DNA of 64,000 nucleotides from Castellaniella sp. MT123 (GTDB taxonomy: Bacteria; Pseudomonadota; Gammaproteobacteria; Burkholderiales; Burkholderiaceae_B). The position numbers and the translations under genes were made by a program. The notes under the pieces were generated by a model. It saw nothing but the letters and a program-made list of their open reading frames with translations. It ran no database searches and was not told where the DNA came from. This document shows, one piece after another, positions 55,871 through 64,000 of the stretch (positions within the stretch are counted from its first letter, which is position 1; every line of letters starts with the position of its first letter). The stretch spans positions 1,798,001-1,862,000 of the forward strand of contig NZ_CP154879.1 of NCBI RefSeq assembly GCF_039614765.1, written 5' to 3'.

Positions 55871-57909
55871 TGAACCATCAAGACGAAGAATGTGAGAAAC
55901 ACCATGATGCCGATGATCATGGCGAAGGCGTAATGATAGATGTAGCCGGACTGCAGCAAGCGCACTGTCGCCGACGCGGCACCGACCATGCGGGCGCCGC
56001 CGTTGACGATGATGCCGTCGATGAGACCGCGATCACCGCCCTGCCACAGGCCGCGGCCCAGGGCGCGAACCAACCGCGCGATGACGTTCTCGTTGAACCA
56101 GTCGAAATAGTACTTGTTGTCCAACAGACGATAGATGGGCGCAAAGGTGCGCGCCAGCGCCGCCGGCACTGCGGGGTTGATCAGCCAGCAATACCAGGCC
56201 ACCACGAAACCGGCCAGCAGAAGCATGAACGGCGTCGCGGTCAGGCCATGCAGGCCGAAGCCGACCCAGCCGTGCCATTCCTCGGCCAGAGCGGCCATGG
56301 CGGGGTGCTGTGCCAGCACGGTGATCGACCGGCCGAAATAGCCGTCAAAGAGCAGCGGATCGACGAACCAGACACCCGCCACGACGGACATGAAAGCCAG
56401 GATCACCAGAGGCAGCGTGACGACCCACGGGGATTCCTTGGGCTTGGCGCCATGCAGCGAATGGATGGTCGGGCCGTCGCCGTGGCTGGCCCAATGCCCG
56501 CCTTCGTGCCCGTGATCGTGACCATGGCCGTCATGATCCGCATAGCGTTCCTTGCCATGGAAGACCAGGAAGACCAAGCGGAAGGAATACAGCGAAGTCA
56601 CGAACACGCCCGACAGGGTCATGATGTAGGCGAAATGCGCACCCGGGATGTTGGCGGCCTCGGCGGCGGCAATGATGCTTTCTTTTGAATAGAAACCCGA
56701 GAAGAAGGGCGTGCCCACCAGCGCCAGCGTGCCGATCAGCATCGTGATCCAGGTGATGGGCATGCGCTTCCAGAGGCCGCCCATGTGGCGCATGTCCTGA
56801 TCGTGCATCATGCCCATGATGACCGAGCCGGACCCCAGGAACAGCAGTGCCTTGAAGAAGGCATGCGTCATCAAGTGGAAGATCGCCACCGAGTAGGCCG
56901 AGGCGCCCAGCGCCACCACCATGTAGCCCAGCTGCGAGAGCGTGGAATAGGCGACGACGCGTTTGATGTCGTTCTGCACCACGCCCAGGATGCCCAGGAA
57001 CAACGCGCCGAAGGCGCCGATCACCATCACGACCGACAGAGCCGTCTGCGTCAGTTCGTAGACCGGCGAGAAACGCGCGACCATGAAGATCCCGGCCGTC
57101 ACCATGGTGGCGGCGTGGATCAGTGCGGAAATCGGGGTCGGGCCTTCCATGGAATCCGGCAGCCAGACGTGCAGCGGCGCCTGCGCGGATTTCGCCATCG
57201 CGCCCACGAACAGGCACAGACAGGCGACGGTCAGCATCTGCCAGTCGGTACCCGGGAAGACAATGGTGCCCAGCTTGTCGGCCTGGGAAAAGACTTCACC
57301 GTAATGCAGGCTGCCCGAGTAGGCGTACAGCAGGCCGATTCCCAGCACGAAGCCGAAGTCGCCCACCCGGTTGACGATGAAGGCCTTCAGGTTGGCGAAA
57401 ACCGCCGAGGGCTTGGAATAATAGAAACCGATCAGAAGATAGGACACCAGGCCCACGGCTTCCCAGCCGAAGAACAGCTGCATCATGTTGTTCGACATCA
57501 CCAGCATCAGCATGGAGAACGTGAACAGCGAGATATAGGAAAAGAACCGGTTGTAGCCCGGGTCGTCGGCCATGTAGCCGATGGTGTAGATGTGCACCAT
57601 CAGCGACACGCCCGTCACCACCACCATCATCAGCGCCGACAGTTGATCGATCAGGAAGCCGACCTCGAACTTGAACGGACCGATCATGGACCAGGTGTAG
57701 ATCGTGCCGTCGAAGGTCTGGCCGCCCAGCACCTGCTGCAGCACGATCAGCGAGCCGACGAAGGAAATCGCCACCCCCAGGATCGTCAGGCTGTGCGCGC
57801 CGCGCCGCCCGATCCAGGACCCCATGAAGCCGGTGGCGAAAAAACCCACCTGGACCGCCGTGACCAGCGGTGCCAGGGCGATCAACAAATAAAGACTTTG
57901 CGCGGTCAT
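55867..57909 (-). CDS. nuoL: NADH-quinone oxidoreductase subunit L
   Basis: Largest antiporter-like subunit, 680 residues, including the long lateral helix and terminal membrane segments. Signatures are FFGWEAVGLVSYLLIGFYY, KSAQAPLHVWLPDSMEGPTPISALIHAATMVTAGIFMVAR and a His-rich loop (DHDGHGHDHGHEGGHW) about residues 450-465. The start lies seven bases after nuoK. Confidence 0.96.
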   Translation of the reverse strand: MTAQSLYLLIALAPLVTAVQVGFFATGFMGSWIGRRGAHSLTILGVAISFVGSLIVLQQVLGGQTFDGTIYTWSMIGPFKFEVGFLIDQLSALMMVVVTGVSLMVHIYTIGYMADDPGYNRFFSYISLFTFSMLMLVMSNNMMQLFFGWEAVGLVSYLLIGFYYSKPSAVFANLKAFIVNRVGDFGFVLGIGLLYAYSGSLHYGEVFSQADKLGTIVFPGTDWQMLTVACLCLFVGAMAKSAQAPLHVWLPDSMEGPTPISALIHAATMVTAGIFMVARFSPVYELTQTALSVVMVIGAFGALFLGILGVVQNDIKRVVAYSTLSQLGYMVVALGASAYSVAIFHLMTHAFFKALLFLGSGSVIMGMMHDQDMRHMGGLWKRMPITWITMLIGTLALVGTPFFSGFYSKESIIAAAEAANIPGAHFAYIMTLSGVFVTSLYSFRLVFLVFHGKERYADHDGHGHDHGHEGGHWASHGDGPTIHSLHGAKPKESPWVVTLPLVILAFMSVVAGVWFVDPLLFDGYFGRSITVLAQHPAMAALAEEWHGWVGFGLHGLTATPFMLLLAGFVVAWYCWLINPAVPAALARTFAPIYRLLDNKYYFDWFNENVIARLVRALGRGLWQGGDRGLIDGIIVNGGARMVGAASATVRLLQSGYIYHYAFAMIIGIMVFLTFFVLMVH

Positions 57910-57916
57910 GACGCCC

Positions 57917-58228
57917 TTACCCCTTCAGCTGGTCGAGCTTGTCGACATTGATGGTGCTGATATTGCGGAACAGCAACACCAGGATGGCCAACCCGATGGC
58001 GGCTTCGGCGGCCGCCACCGTCAGCACGAAGAACACGAAGACCTGTCCGGCCGGGTTGCCGGACCAGATCGAAAAGGCCACGAAATTCATGTTGGCCGCC
58101 AGCAGGATCAGTTCGATCGACATCAACAGCACGATCAGGTTGCGCCGGTTCAGAAAGAAGCCGAACACGCCGATGGCGAACAGGATCGCGCCGACGATCA
58201 GGTAATGGCTCAGTCCGATTTGCATCAT
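57917..58228 (-). CDS. nuoK: NADH-quinone oxidoreductase subunit K
   Basis: Small membrane subunit of 103 residues with three helices. [30 protein letters not shown] carries a conserved membrane glutamate of NuoK, with the second in [18 protein letters not shown]. It overlaps nuoJ by four bases. Confidence 0.96.
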   Translation of the reverse strand: MMQIGLSHYLIVGAILFAIGVFGFFLNRRNLIVLLMSIELILLAANMNFVAFSIWSGNPAGQVFVFFVLTVAAAEAAIGLAILVLLFRNISTINVDKLDQLKG

Positions 58229-58851
58229 TTTTCGGCTCCTTCGGATTCGGCGGCAGGTGTGTCCACCACGGCCTGCATGTGCACCATGCGCACCCGGTCA
58301 GCCGGGTTGACGCGCACCTGTTTGCTTGGGGTGGTGCGTTTGTAGTCGGCCCGCTTGCGCATGGTCAGTGCGATCGCGGCAATCATGCCCACCAGCAGGA
58401 TCAGGCCGCCGACCTGCACGGCATAGCTGAACTGCGTGTACATGGCGGTGCCCAGCGCCAGGGTATTGTCGAAATTGTCCGCGGGCGGCTGCAGCGCCGG
58501 CGCATGCCCCCAGGAGCGCAGCACGACGAACGCCATTTCCAGCACCATGATGCCGCCGATGGTCAGCCCCAACGGCAGATAGACTTTCAGCCCGGCTTTC
58601 AGGCCTTCGGGGCGCATATCCAGCATCATGACGACGAACAGGAACAGCACCATCACCGCCCCCACGTAGACGATGACGAGCACCAGCGAGAGGAATTCCG
58701 CCTGGATCAGCATCCACATCATGGACGCGGTGAAGAAGGTCAGAATCAGGTGCAGCACGCCGGTGACGGGGCTGGTGGACAAAATGACGCGAAACGCCGC
58801 GACAACCAGCACCAGGGCCAGCAGATAGAACAGGATTGAATCGAAACTCAT
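58225..58851 (-). CDS. nuoJ: NADH-quinone oxidoreductase subunit J
   Basis: Membrane subunit of 208 residues with five helices; [21 protein letters not shown] is the conserved third helix. The start is ATG at 58851 ([16 protein letters not shown]). The C-terminal tail ([25 protein letters not shown]) is the polar end. Sixteen bases separate it from nuoI. Confidence 0.95.
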   Translation of the reverse strand: MSFDSILFYLLALVLVVAAFRVILSTSPVTGVLHLILTFFTASMMWMLIQAEFLSLVLVIVYVGAVMVLFLFVVMMLDMRPEGLKAGLKVYLPLGLTIGGIMVLEMAFVVLRSWGHAPALQPPADNFDNTLALGTAMYTQFSYAVQVGGLILLVGMIAAIALTMRKRADYKRTTPSKQVRVNPADRVRMVHMQAVVDTPAAESEGAEK

Positions 58852-58867
58852 GGTCGGTCTTCCGGCA

Positions 58868-59356
58868 TCAACGATAAGGCGCGTCGGCGGCGCGGCGGGC
58901 CGCGATCTCCGACTCGTAGCGATCGCCCACGGCCAGCAGCATGTCCTTGGTGTAGTACAGGTCGCCGCGTTTTTCGCCGTGGTATTCAAGCAGGTGCGTT
59001 TCCACGATGGCGTCCGTCGGACAGGCCTCCTCGCAGAAACCGCAGAAGATGCACTTGGCCAGATCGATGTCGTAGCGCGTGGTGCGGCGGCTGCCGTCCT
59101 CGCGCTGATACGATTCGATGGTGATGGCCAGGGCCGGACAGACGGCTTCGCACAGTTTGCAGGCAATGCAGCGCTCTTCGCCGTTGGCATAGCGACGCTG
59201 CGCGTGCAGCCCGCGGAACCGCGGCGAGGCCGGCGTCTTTTCCATCGGGTAGCGCAGGGTGATCTTGCGCTTGAAGAAGTATTTGCCCGTCAGGCGCATG
59301 CCTTCGAACATTTCCTTCAGCATCAGGCTGCCGAAGAAATCCTTGATCGCTTCCAT
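58868..59356 (-). CDS. nuoI: NADH-quinone oxidoreductase subunit I
   Basis: Peripheral-arm ferredoxin subunit of 162 residues with two [4Fe-4S] clusters, N6a and N6b: [16 protein letters not shown] and [16 protein letters not shown]. The N-terminal helix ([24 protein letters not shown]) anchors it to the membrane arm. It follows nuoH after ten bases. Confidence 0.97.
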   Translation of the reverse strand: MEAIKDFFGSLMLKEMFEGMRLTGKYFFKRKITLRYPMEKTPASPRFRGLHAQRRYANGEERCIACKLCEAVCPALAITIESYQREDGSRRTTRYDIDLAKCIFCGFCEEACPTDAIVETHLLEYHGEKRGDLYYTKDMLLAVGDRYESEIAARRAADAPYR

Positions 59357-59366
59357 GTCGTACCCC

Positions 59367-60440
59367 TTACTGCCAGATGTTCCAAGGCGTCTGCATCCAG
59401 ATCGCCACGACCACCAGCCAGATCCCGGTCAGCGGAATGAAGACCTTCCAGCCCAGACGCATGATCTGGTCATAGCGGTAGCGCGGGAAGGTGGCGCGAA
59501 ACCAGATGAACATGGACACGACCACGAAGGTCTTGATGCCCAGCCACAACCAGCCAGGCACCCAGGTGAAGGGCACGATGTCCACCGGCGGCAGCCAGCC
59601 GCCCAGGAACATGACCGATGCCATCGCCGACAGCAGGATCATGTTGGCGTATTCGCCCAGGAAGAACAGCGCAAACCCCATGCCGGAATATTCCACCATG
59701 TGGCCGGCCACGATTTCCGATTCGCCTTCCACCACGTCGAAGGGGTGGCGGTTGGTCTCGGCCACCGAGGACACGACGTAGATGATGAACAGCGGCAGCA
59801 GCGGCAGCCAATTCCAGGACAGGAAACTGACGCCATGATCGGCGAACCAGCCGGTGCCCTGTCCGTGGACGATGCCCGAGAGGTTCAGCGTGCCCGACAC
59901 CAGCAGCACGGTCACCATGACGAAGCCGATCGCGAGTTCGTAGGACACCATCTGCGCGGATGCGCGCAGTGCCCCCAGCAGGGCGTATTTGGAGTTCGAC
60001 GCCCAGCCGGCCACGATGACGCCATACACGCCCACCGAGGTGATCGCCATGACGAACAGCAACCCCGCGTTGACGTTGGCCAGCACGATTTCCGGCTGGA
60101 ACGGAATCACCGCCCAGGCGGCCAGCGCCGGCATCAGCGTGACGACGGGCGCCACGACGTAGAGCACCGGGTTGGCCTTGGCCGGAACGATGAGTTCCTT
60201 GGTCAGCAGCTTGAACACGTCGGCGAACGGCTGCAGCAGGCCGCGATAGCCCACGCGATTGGGCCCCAGGCGCACGTGCATGAAGCCGATCATCTTGCGT
60301 TCCCAATACGTCAGGTACGCCACACACAGGATGATCGGCACCGCGATAACCACGATCTTGATCAGTGTCCAGACCACCAGCCAGGGGGTCGCCCCGATCA
60401 GATCGGTGCCGTAGGCGTTGAGGATATTCAACCAGTCCAT
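59367..60440 (-). CDS. nuoH: NADH-quinone oxidoreductase subunit H
   Basis: Quinone-channel membrane subunit of 357 residues. Conserved loops are [42 protein letters not shown] and [40 protein letters not shown], lining the quinone site. Its ATG directly abuts the nuoG stop codon. Confidence 0.97.
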   Translation of the reverse strand: MDWLNILNAYGTDLIGATPWLVVWTLIKIVVIAVPIILCVAYLTYWERKMIGFMHVRLGPNRVGYRGLLQPFADVFKLLTKELIVPAKANPVLYVVAPVVTLMPALAAWAVIPFQPEIVLANVNAGLLFVMAITSVGVYGVIVAGWASNSKYALLGALRASAQMVSYELAIGFVMVTVLLVSGTLNLSGIVHGQGTGWFADHGVSFLSWNWLPLLPLFIIYVVSSVAETNRHPFDVVEGESEIVAGHMVEYSGMGFALFFLGEYANMILLSAMASVMFLGGWLPPVDIVPFTWVPGWLWLGIKTFVVVSMFIWFRATFPRYRYDQIMRLGWKVFIPLTGIWLVVVAIWMQTPWNIWQ

Positions 60441-62771
60441 TTAGCGTCGCTCCAGCTGGATGGCGCCCGAGCCCATGCCCAGGGCCGCGGTCTGTTCAAA
60501 GGCGCCGGCAATGCGCACGGCGCCGTCGGCCACGGTATCGTCCAGGGCGGCGGACAGATCAGCCGACCCATGTGCCGTCGAGACACGCAGGGCGTCGCCA
60601 GCCGTCAGCCCCAGGGACTGCAGCGTGACGGCGTTCATGGCGGCCTGTGGCGGCGCCGAATTGATGTGGTCCTGCAGCGGCTGGGAACGGCGCACCAGGG
60701 CGTCGGTCCGGTAGATCGGCAGTTCCGCCACGCGTTCCAGACCCGTACCGGCCGCCAGCGTACCCGGGGCCTGGCGGATCTGATTCGACAGGCGCCCATC
60801 GACGCCCCCCACCATCACGGTGTCGCGCACCGATTCGGAGGTCTCATCGTCGAAGCCCTGCAGGCCCAGCAGATTGCCCAGCACGCGCAATACCTTCCAG
60901 GCCGGACGGGTATCGCCCACCGGGGCGGCCACGCCCTTGAAGCTCTGCACCCGGCCTTCCGCGTTGACGAAGGAGCCGGACGTTTCGGTGAACGGCGCGA
61001 TCGGCAGCATCACGTCGGCCCAGTCCTCGGCGGCCGAGCGGAACGCCGTGAACGCCACGGCCATCCCCGAGCCCTGCAGCGCGCGCACGGCGCGATCGCC
61101 CAGTTCGCTGTCCAGACGCGGCTCGGCCTGCAGCACCAGGTAGGCCTTCAGGGGATCGCCGCCCAGCATGCGGCGGGCATCCAGCCCACCCTGCGCCGGC
61201 ACGGCGCCGGCCAGATAGCCGCCCACCGTATTGCCGCCCTGGGTCAGGAAGCCGAAGCGCCCGCCTGCCAATTGCGCGATCAGCTGCGCATTGGCGGCCA
61301 GCAGCGCCACCTGATCGTCGGACACGGCCAGATTACCCATCAGCACGGCCACGCGCTCGCCTGAAGCCAGGCTGTCGGCAATCGCGCGGGCGGATTCTCC
61401 CGGCTGCACGCCGGCCAGGCCTTCGGGCACCGGCTGGGACTTCAGGCCGGCCAGCGCCACGGCGATCTCGGCCAGCGCGCCCACCAGGGCGGAGGGCTTG
61501 ACGGTCATGCGGCCAGTGACCGGCACCAGCGGGTCGGCGGCCACGCTATCCACCAGGGACAGCTGCATGCCATGTTTGGCGGCCTGGCGCAGACGCTGGG
61601 CCATCAAGGGATGATCCTTGCGCAGGAAGGACCCCACGACCAGCGTGCGGTCCAGCGTATTGAGATCGGCGATCGGCATGCCCAGCCAGGGTGTGCCGGT
61701 GCGCGCGGCATCCAGCGCCGCGCCATCGCCACGCAGCCGGAAATCGATGTTGTCCGACCCCAGGCCGCGGGTCAGCCGCGCCAGCAGGGCCAGTTCTTCC
61801 AGGGTTGCCGTGTCGGTGGCCAGCGCGCCGATCTGTGTCGCGCCGCCGTCTTCACGCACCTGATTCAGCCCGGTAACGACCGACTGCAAGGCATCGGACC
61901 AGGAGGCCTCGTGCCACTGGCCGTCGCAACCGCGCACCATGGGGTGCTGCAGACGGTCTTCCACGTACAGCCCGGCATAGGAAAAGCGGTCGCGGTCGCT
62001 GATCCAGCATTCGTTGACTGGTTCGTTTTCGAAGGGCACCACACGCAGCACGCGGTCCATCTTGGTCTGCACGACCAGATTGGCGCCCACGCTGTCATGC
62101 GGGCTGACCGAGCGGCGGCGCGCCAGTTCCCAGGTCCGTGCGGCCATCATGAAGGGCTTGGACAGCAGCGCGCCCACCGGACAGACGTCGATCATGTTGC
62201 CCGAGAGTTCGGATTCGACGGCCTCGCCCACGAAGGTGGTGATCTCGGAGAATTCACCCCGGTTGAGCATGCCGATTTCCATGTAGCCGCCGATTTCCTG
62301 GCCAACCCGGATGCAGCGGGTGCAATGGATGCAGCGCTGCATCTGTTCGGCCGAAATCAGCGGACCCATGGGCTTGTGGAACACCACGCGCTTGGGTTCT
62401 TTATAGCGCGAGGCGGATTCGCCATAGCCCATGGCGAGATCCTGCAGCTGACATTCGCCGCCCTGGTCGCACACCGGGCAATCCAGCGGGTGATTGATCA
62501 GCAGGAATTCCATCACGGCGCGCTGGGCCTCGATGGCTTTGGGCGAGCGCGTGTGCACCACCATACCGTTGGTCACGGGCGTGGCACAGGCGGGCAACTG
62601 CTTGGGGGCCTTTTCGACCTCGACCAGGCACATGCGGCAGTTGGCCGCGATGCTGAGTTTTTTGTGATAGCAGAAATGCGGGATATACAGCCCGACCGAG
62701 TGGGCAGCCTGGATGACCATGCTGCCTTCTTCGGCTTGGACCTTCAGCCCGTCGATGGTGAGTTCTACCAT
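60441..62771 (-). CDS. nuoG: NADH-quinone oxidoreductase subunit G
   Basis: Iron-sulfur subunit of 776 residues. The N-terminal 2Fe-2S domain has CYHKKLSIAANCRMCLVEV and PACATPV. The His-coordinated cluster motif is HPLDCPVCDQGGECQLQDLAM, and further 4Fe-4S clusters are CIHCTRCIR...CPVGALLSKP. The rest is a degenerate molybdopterin-oxidoreductase-like domain. It starts 14 bases after nuoF. Confidence 0.97.
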   Translation of the reverse strand: MVELTIDGLKVQAEEGSMVIQAAHSVGLYIPHFCYHKKLSIAANCRMCLVEVEKAPKQLPACATPVTNGMVVHTRSPKAIEAQRAVMEFLLINHPLDCPVCDQGGECQLQDLAMGYGESASRYKEPKRVVFHKPMGPLISAEQMQRCIHCTRCIRVGQEIGGYMEIGMLNRGEFSEITTFVGEAVESELSGNMIDVCPVGALLSKPFMMAARTWELARRRSVSPHDSVGANLVVQTKMDRVLRVVPFENEPVNECWISDRDRFSYAGLYVEDRLQHPMVRGCDGQWHEASWSDALQSVVTGLNQVREDGGATQIGALATDTATLEELALLARLTRGLGSDNIDFRLRGDGAALDAARTGTPWLGMPIADLNTLDRTLVVGSFLRKDHPLMAQRLRQAAKHGMQLSLVDSVAADPLVPVTGRMTVKPSALVGALAEIAVALAGLKSQPVPEGLAGVQPGESARAIADSLASGERVAVLMGNLAVSDDQVALLAANAQLIAQLAGGRFGFLTQGGNTVGGYLAGAVPAQGGLDARRMLGGDPLKAYLVLQAEPRLDSELGDRAVRALQGSGMAVAFTAFRSAAEDWADVMLPIAPFTETSGSFVNAEGRVQSFKGVAAPVGDTRPAWKVLRVLGNLLGLQGFDDETSESVRDTVMVGGVDGRLSNQIRQAPGTLAAGTGLERVAELPIYRTDALVRRSQPLQDHINSAPPQAAMNAVTLQSLGLTAGDALRVSTAHGSADLSAALDDTVADGAVRIAGAFEQTAALGMGSGAIQLERR

Positions 62772-62785
62772 GGCGTGTCCTGACC

Positions 62786-64000
62786 CTACAGATACTTGGC
62801 GACCACACAGTCCTTGTGGTCAATGTGGTGGACGAATTCGTCGCGGAAATGCTTGATGAAGCTGCGTACCGGCATGGCGGCGGCATCGGCCAGCGCGCAG
62901 ATGGTGCGACCCATCATGTTGTGCGCCACGGAATCGAGCGTCTCGATGTCGTCGGCGGTGCCCTGGCCGTGTTCCATGCGCTGCATCATGCGGTACAGCC
63001 AGCCGGTGCCTTCGCGGCACGGCGTGCACTGACCGCAGGATTCTTCCATGTAGAAATACGACAGACGCATGAGCGATTTCACCATGCAGCGGGTTTCGTC
63101 CATGACGATGACCGCGCCCGACCCCAGCATGGACCCGGCCTTGGCGATCGAGTCGTAGTCCATGTTGGTCTTCATCATGATGTCGGCCGGCAGCACCGGC
63201 GCCGACGACCCGCCGGGGATCACGGCTTTCAGTTGGCGTCCGCCCTTGACCCCGCCGGCCAGTTCCAGCAGCGTGGCAAAGGGCGTGCCCAGCGGGATTT
63301 CGTAGTTGCCGGGAAGTTCGACGTCGCCGGAAATAGAGAAGATTTTCGTGCCGCCCGCCTTTTCGACGCCCATTTCCAGATAGGCCTGAGCGCCCACCTG
63401 GAACACGAAGGGCACGGCCGCGAAGGTTTCCGTGTTGTTGACGGTGGTCGGCTTGCCGTACAGGCCGAAGCTGGCCGGGAACGGCGGCTTGAAGCGCGGC
63501 TGGCCCTTTTTGCCTTCGATGGATTCCAGCAAGGCGGTTTCCTCGCCGCAGATGTAGGCGCCAAACCCGTGATGCGCATGCAACTGGAATGAAAATCCCG
63601 ACCCCAGGATGTCGTCGCCCAGGAACCCGGCCTGGCGGGCTTCGTCCAGGGCTTCTTCGAAGCGCTGGTAGATCTGGAAGATTTCGCCGTGGATGTAGTT
63701 GTAGCCGACCGACGCGCCCATCGCAAAACCACCGATGATCATGCCTTCGATCACCGAGTGCGGGTTGTAGCGCAGGATGTCGCGGTCCTTGAAGGTGCCG
63801 GGTTCGCCCTCGTCGGAATTGCAGACGATGTATTTCTGGCCCGGCAGATTGCGCGGCATGAAAGACCATTTCAGGCCGGTCGGGAAACCCGCGCCGCCAC
63901 GCCCGCGCAGACTGGAAGCCTTGAGTTCGGCGATCACGTCGTCGGGCTTCATGCCGGTGGTCAGGATCTTTTTCAGCGCCGTGTAGCCACCGCGCGCCAT
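62786..64000 (-). CDS. nuoF: NADH-quinone oxidoreductase subunit F, N-terminus outside the window
   Basis: NADH- and FMN-binding subunit. At least 404 residues are present, and homologues begin roughly 30-40 residues earlier, so the true start lies beyond base 64000. The NADH/FMN motif is [35 protein letters not shown] follows, and the N3 [4Fe-4S] ligands lie in [15 protein letters not shown] with the last Cys near [14 protein letters not shown]. It heads the nuo genes seen here, in the order F-G-H-I-J-K-L-M-N. Confidence 0.96.
   Translation of the reverse strand: MARGGYTALKKILTTGMKPDDVIAELKASSLRGRGGAGFPTGLKWSFMPRNLPGQKYIVCNSDEGEPGTFKDRDILRYNPHSVIEGMIIGGFAMGASVGYNYIHGEIFQIYQRFEEALDEARQAGFLGDDILGSGFSFQLHAHHGFGAYICGEETALLESIEGKKGQPRFKPPFPASFGLYGKPTTVNNTETFAAVPFVFQVGAQAYLEMGVEKAGGTKIFSISGDVELPGNYEIPLGTPFATLLELAGGVKGGRQLKAVIPGGSSAPVLPADIMMKTNMDYDSIAKAGSMLGSGAVIVMDETRCMVKSLMRLSYFYMEESCGQCTPCREGTGWLYRMMQRMEHGQGTADDIETLDSVAHNMMGRTICALADAAAMPVRSFIKHFRDEFVHHIDHKDCVVAKYL

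Noticed and set aside
53108-55873. 921-codon plus-strand open frame opposite nuoN and nuoM
   Set aside because: It is rich in Gln, Arg, His and Asp and spans two complete genes on the other strand; a shadow of membrane-protein codons.
59259-61364. 701-codon plus-strand open frame opposite nuoH and nuoG
   Set aside because: Antisense to conserved complex I genes and without recognisable domains.

Overview
The window is 64 kb of high-GC chromosome, probably from a betaproteobacterium of the Burkholderiales, most likely an Alcaligenaceae relative (Bordetella, Achromobacter, Castellaniella or similar). The basis is family-level: the smc-zipA-ligA order, the msrB-yciB-bolA-ppi cluster, nuo genes followed by a DUF2818 gene, a RisA/RisS-like OmpR/EnvZ pair, an intracellular PHB depolymerase and many liv-type ABC transporters. 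No rRNA, tRNA, phage, insertion sequence or CRISPR array was recognised. Most of the window is ordinary core genome.

Layout. 1-3.7 kb: trpA (cut by the window edge), trpB and relA on the minus strand. 3.8-7.5 kb: a small flavoprotein, ferredoxin FdxA, PHB depolymerase, an RnfB-like ferredoxin and endonuclease III on the plus strand. 7.7-18.9 kb: two complete HAAT (Liv-type) ABC importers, one on each strand, with three substrate-binding proteins. The second importer carries a LivM-LivG fusion. 19.2-21.3 kb: msrB-yciB-bolA-ppi. 21.4-23.3 kb: a LysR regulator divergent from a cupin and an AhpD-like pair. 23.4-30.0 kb: smc-zipA-ligA. 30.2-38.0 kb: lplT, uracil-DNA glycosylase, a TsaB-RimI fusion, ompR/envZ, ahpC and ispDF.

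38.2-46.9 kb is the most interesting region: a sugar-acid catabolic island between ispD and mfd. A seven-gene minus-strand operon runs permease-permease-binding protein-ATPase-kguE-kguK-kguD. It is preceded by a LacI-family regulator (PtxS-like) and flanked by eda and a HexR-like RpiR regulator. The operon promoter carries TGAAACCGGTTTCA, which is the operator I know for Pseudomonas PtxS, the 2-ketogluconate-responsive repressor. A one-mismatch copy lies between ptxS and hexR. HexR-type sites lie in front of both eda and hexR. The usual 2-ketogluconate permease KguT is absent and an amino-acid-type (PAAT) ABC transporter takes its place. Its binding protein keeps the carboxylate-binding Arg but has Ser where amino-acid binders carry the ammonium-binding Asp. 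The simplest reading is an ABC importer for 2-ketogluconate feeding KguK, KguD and, through an Edd not in the window, Eda.

47.0-64.0 kb: mfd, a HicAB-type toxin-antitoxin pair with a palindromic operator, serB, an enlarged DUF2818 protein, and nuoN to nuoF for complex I. nuoF is cut by the window edge.
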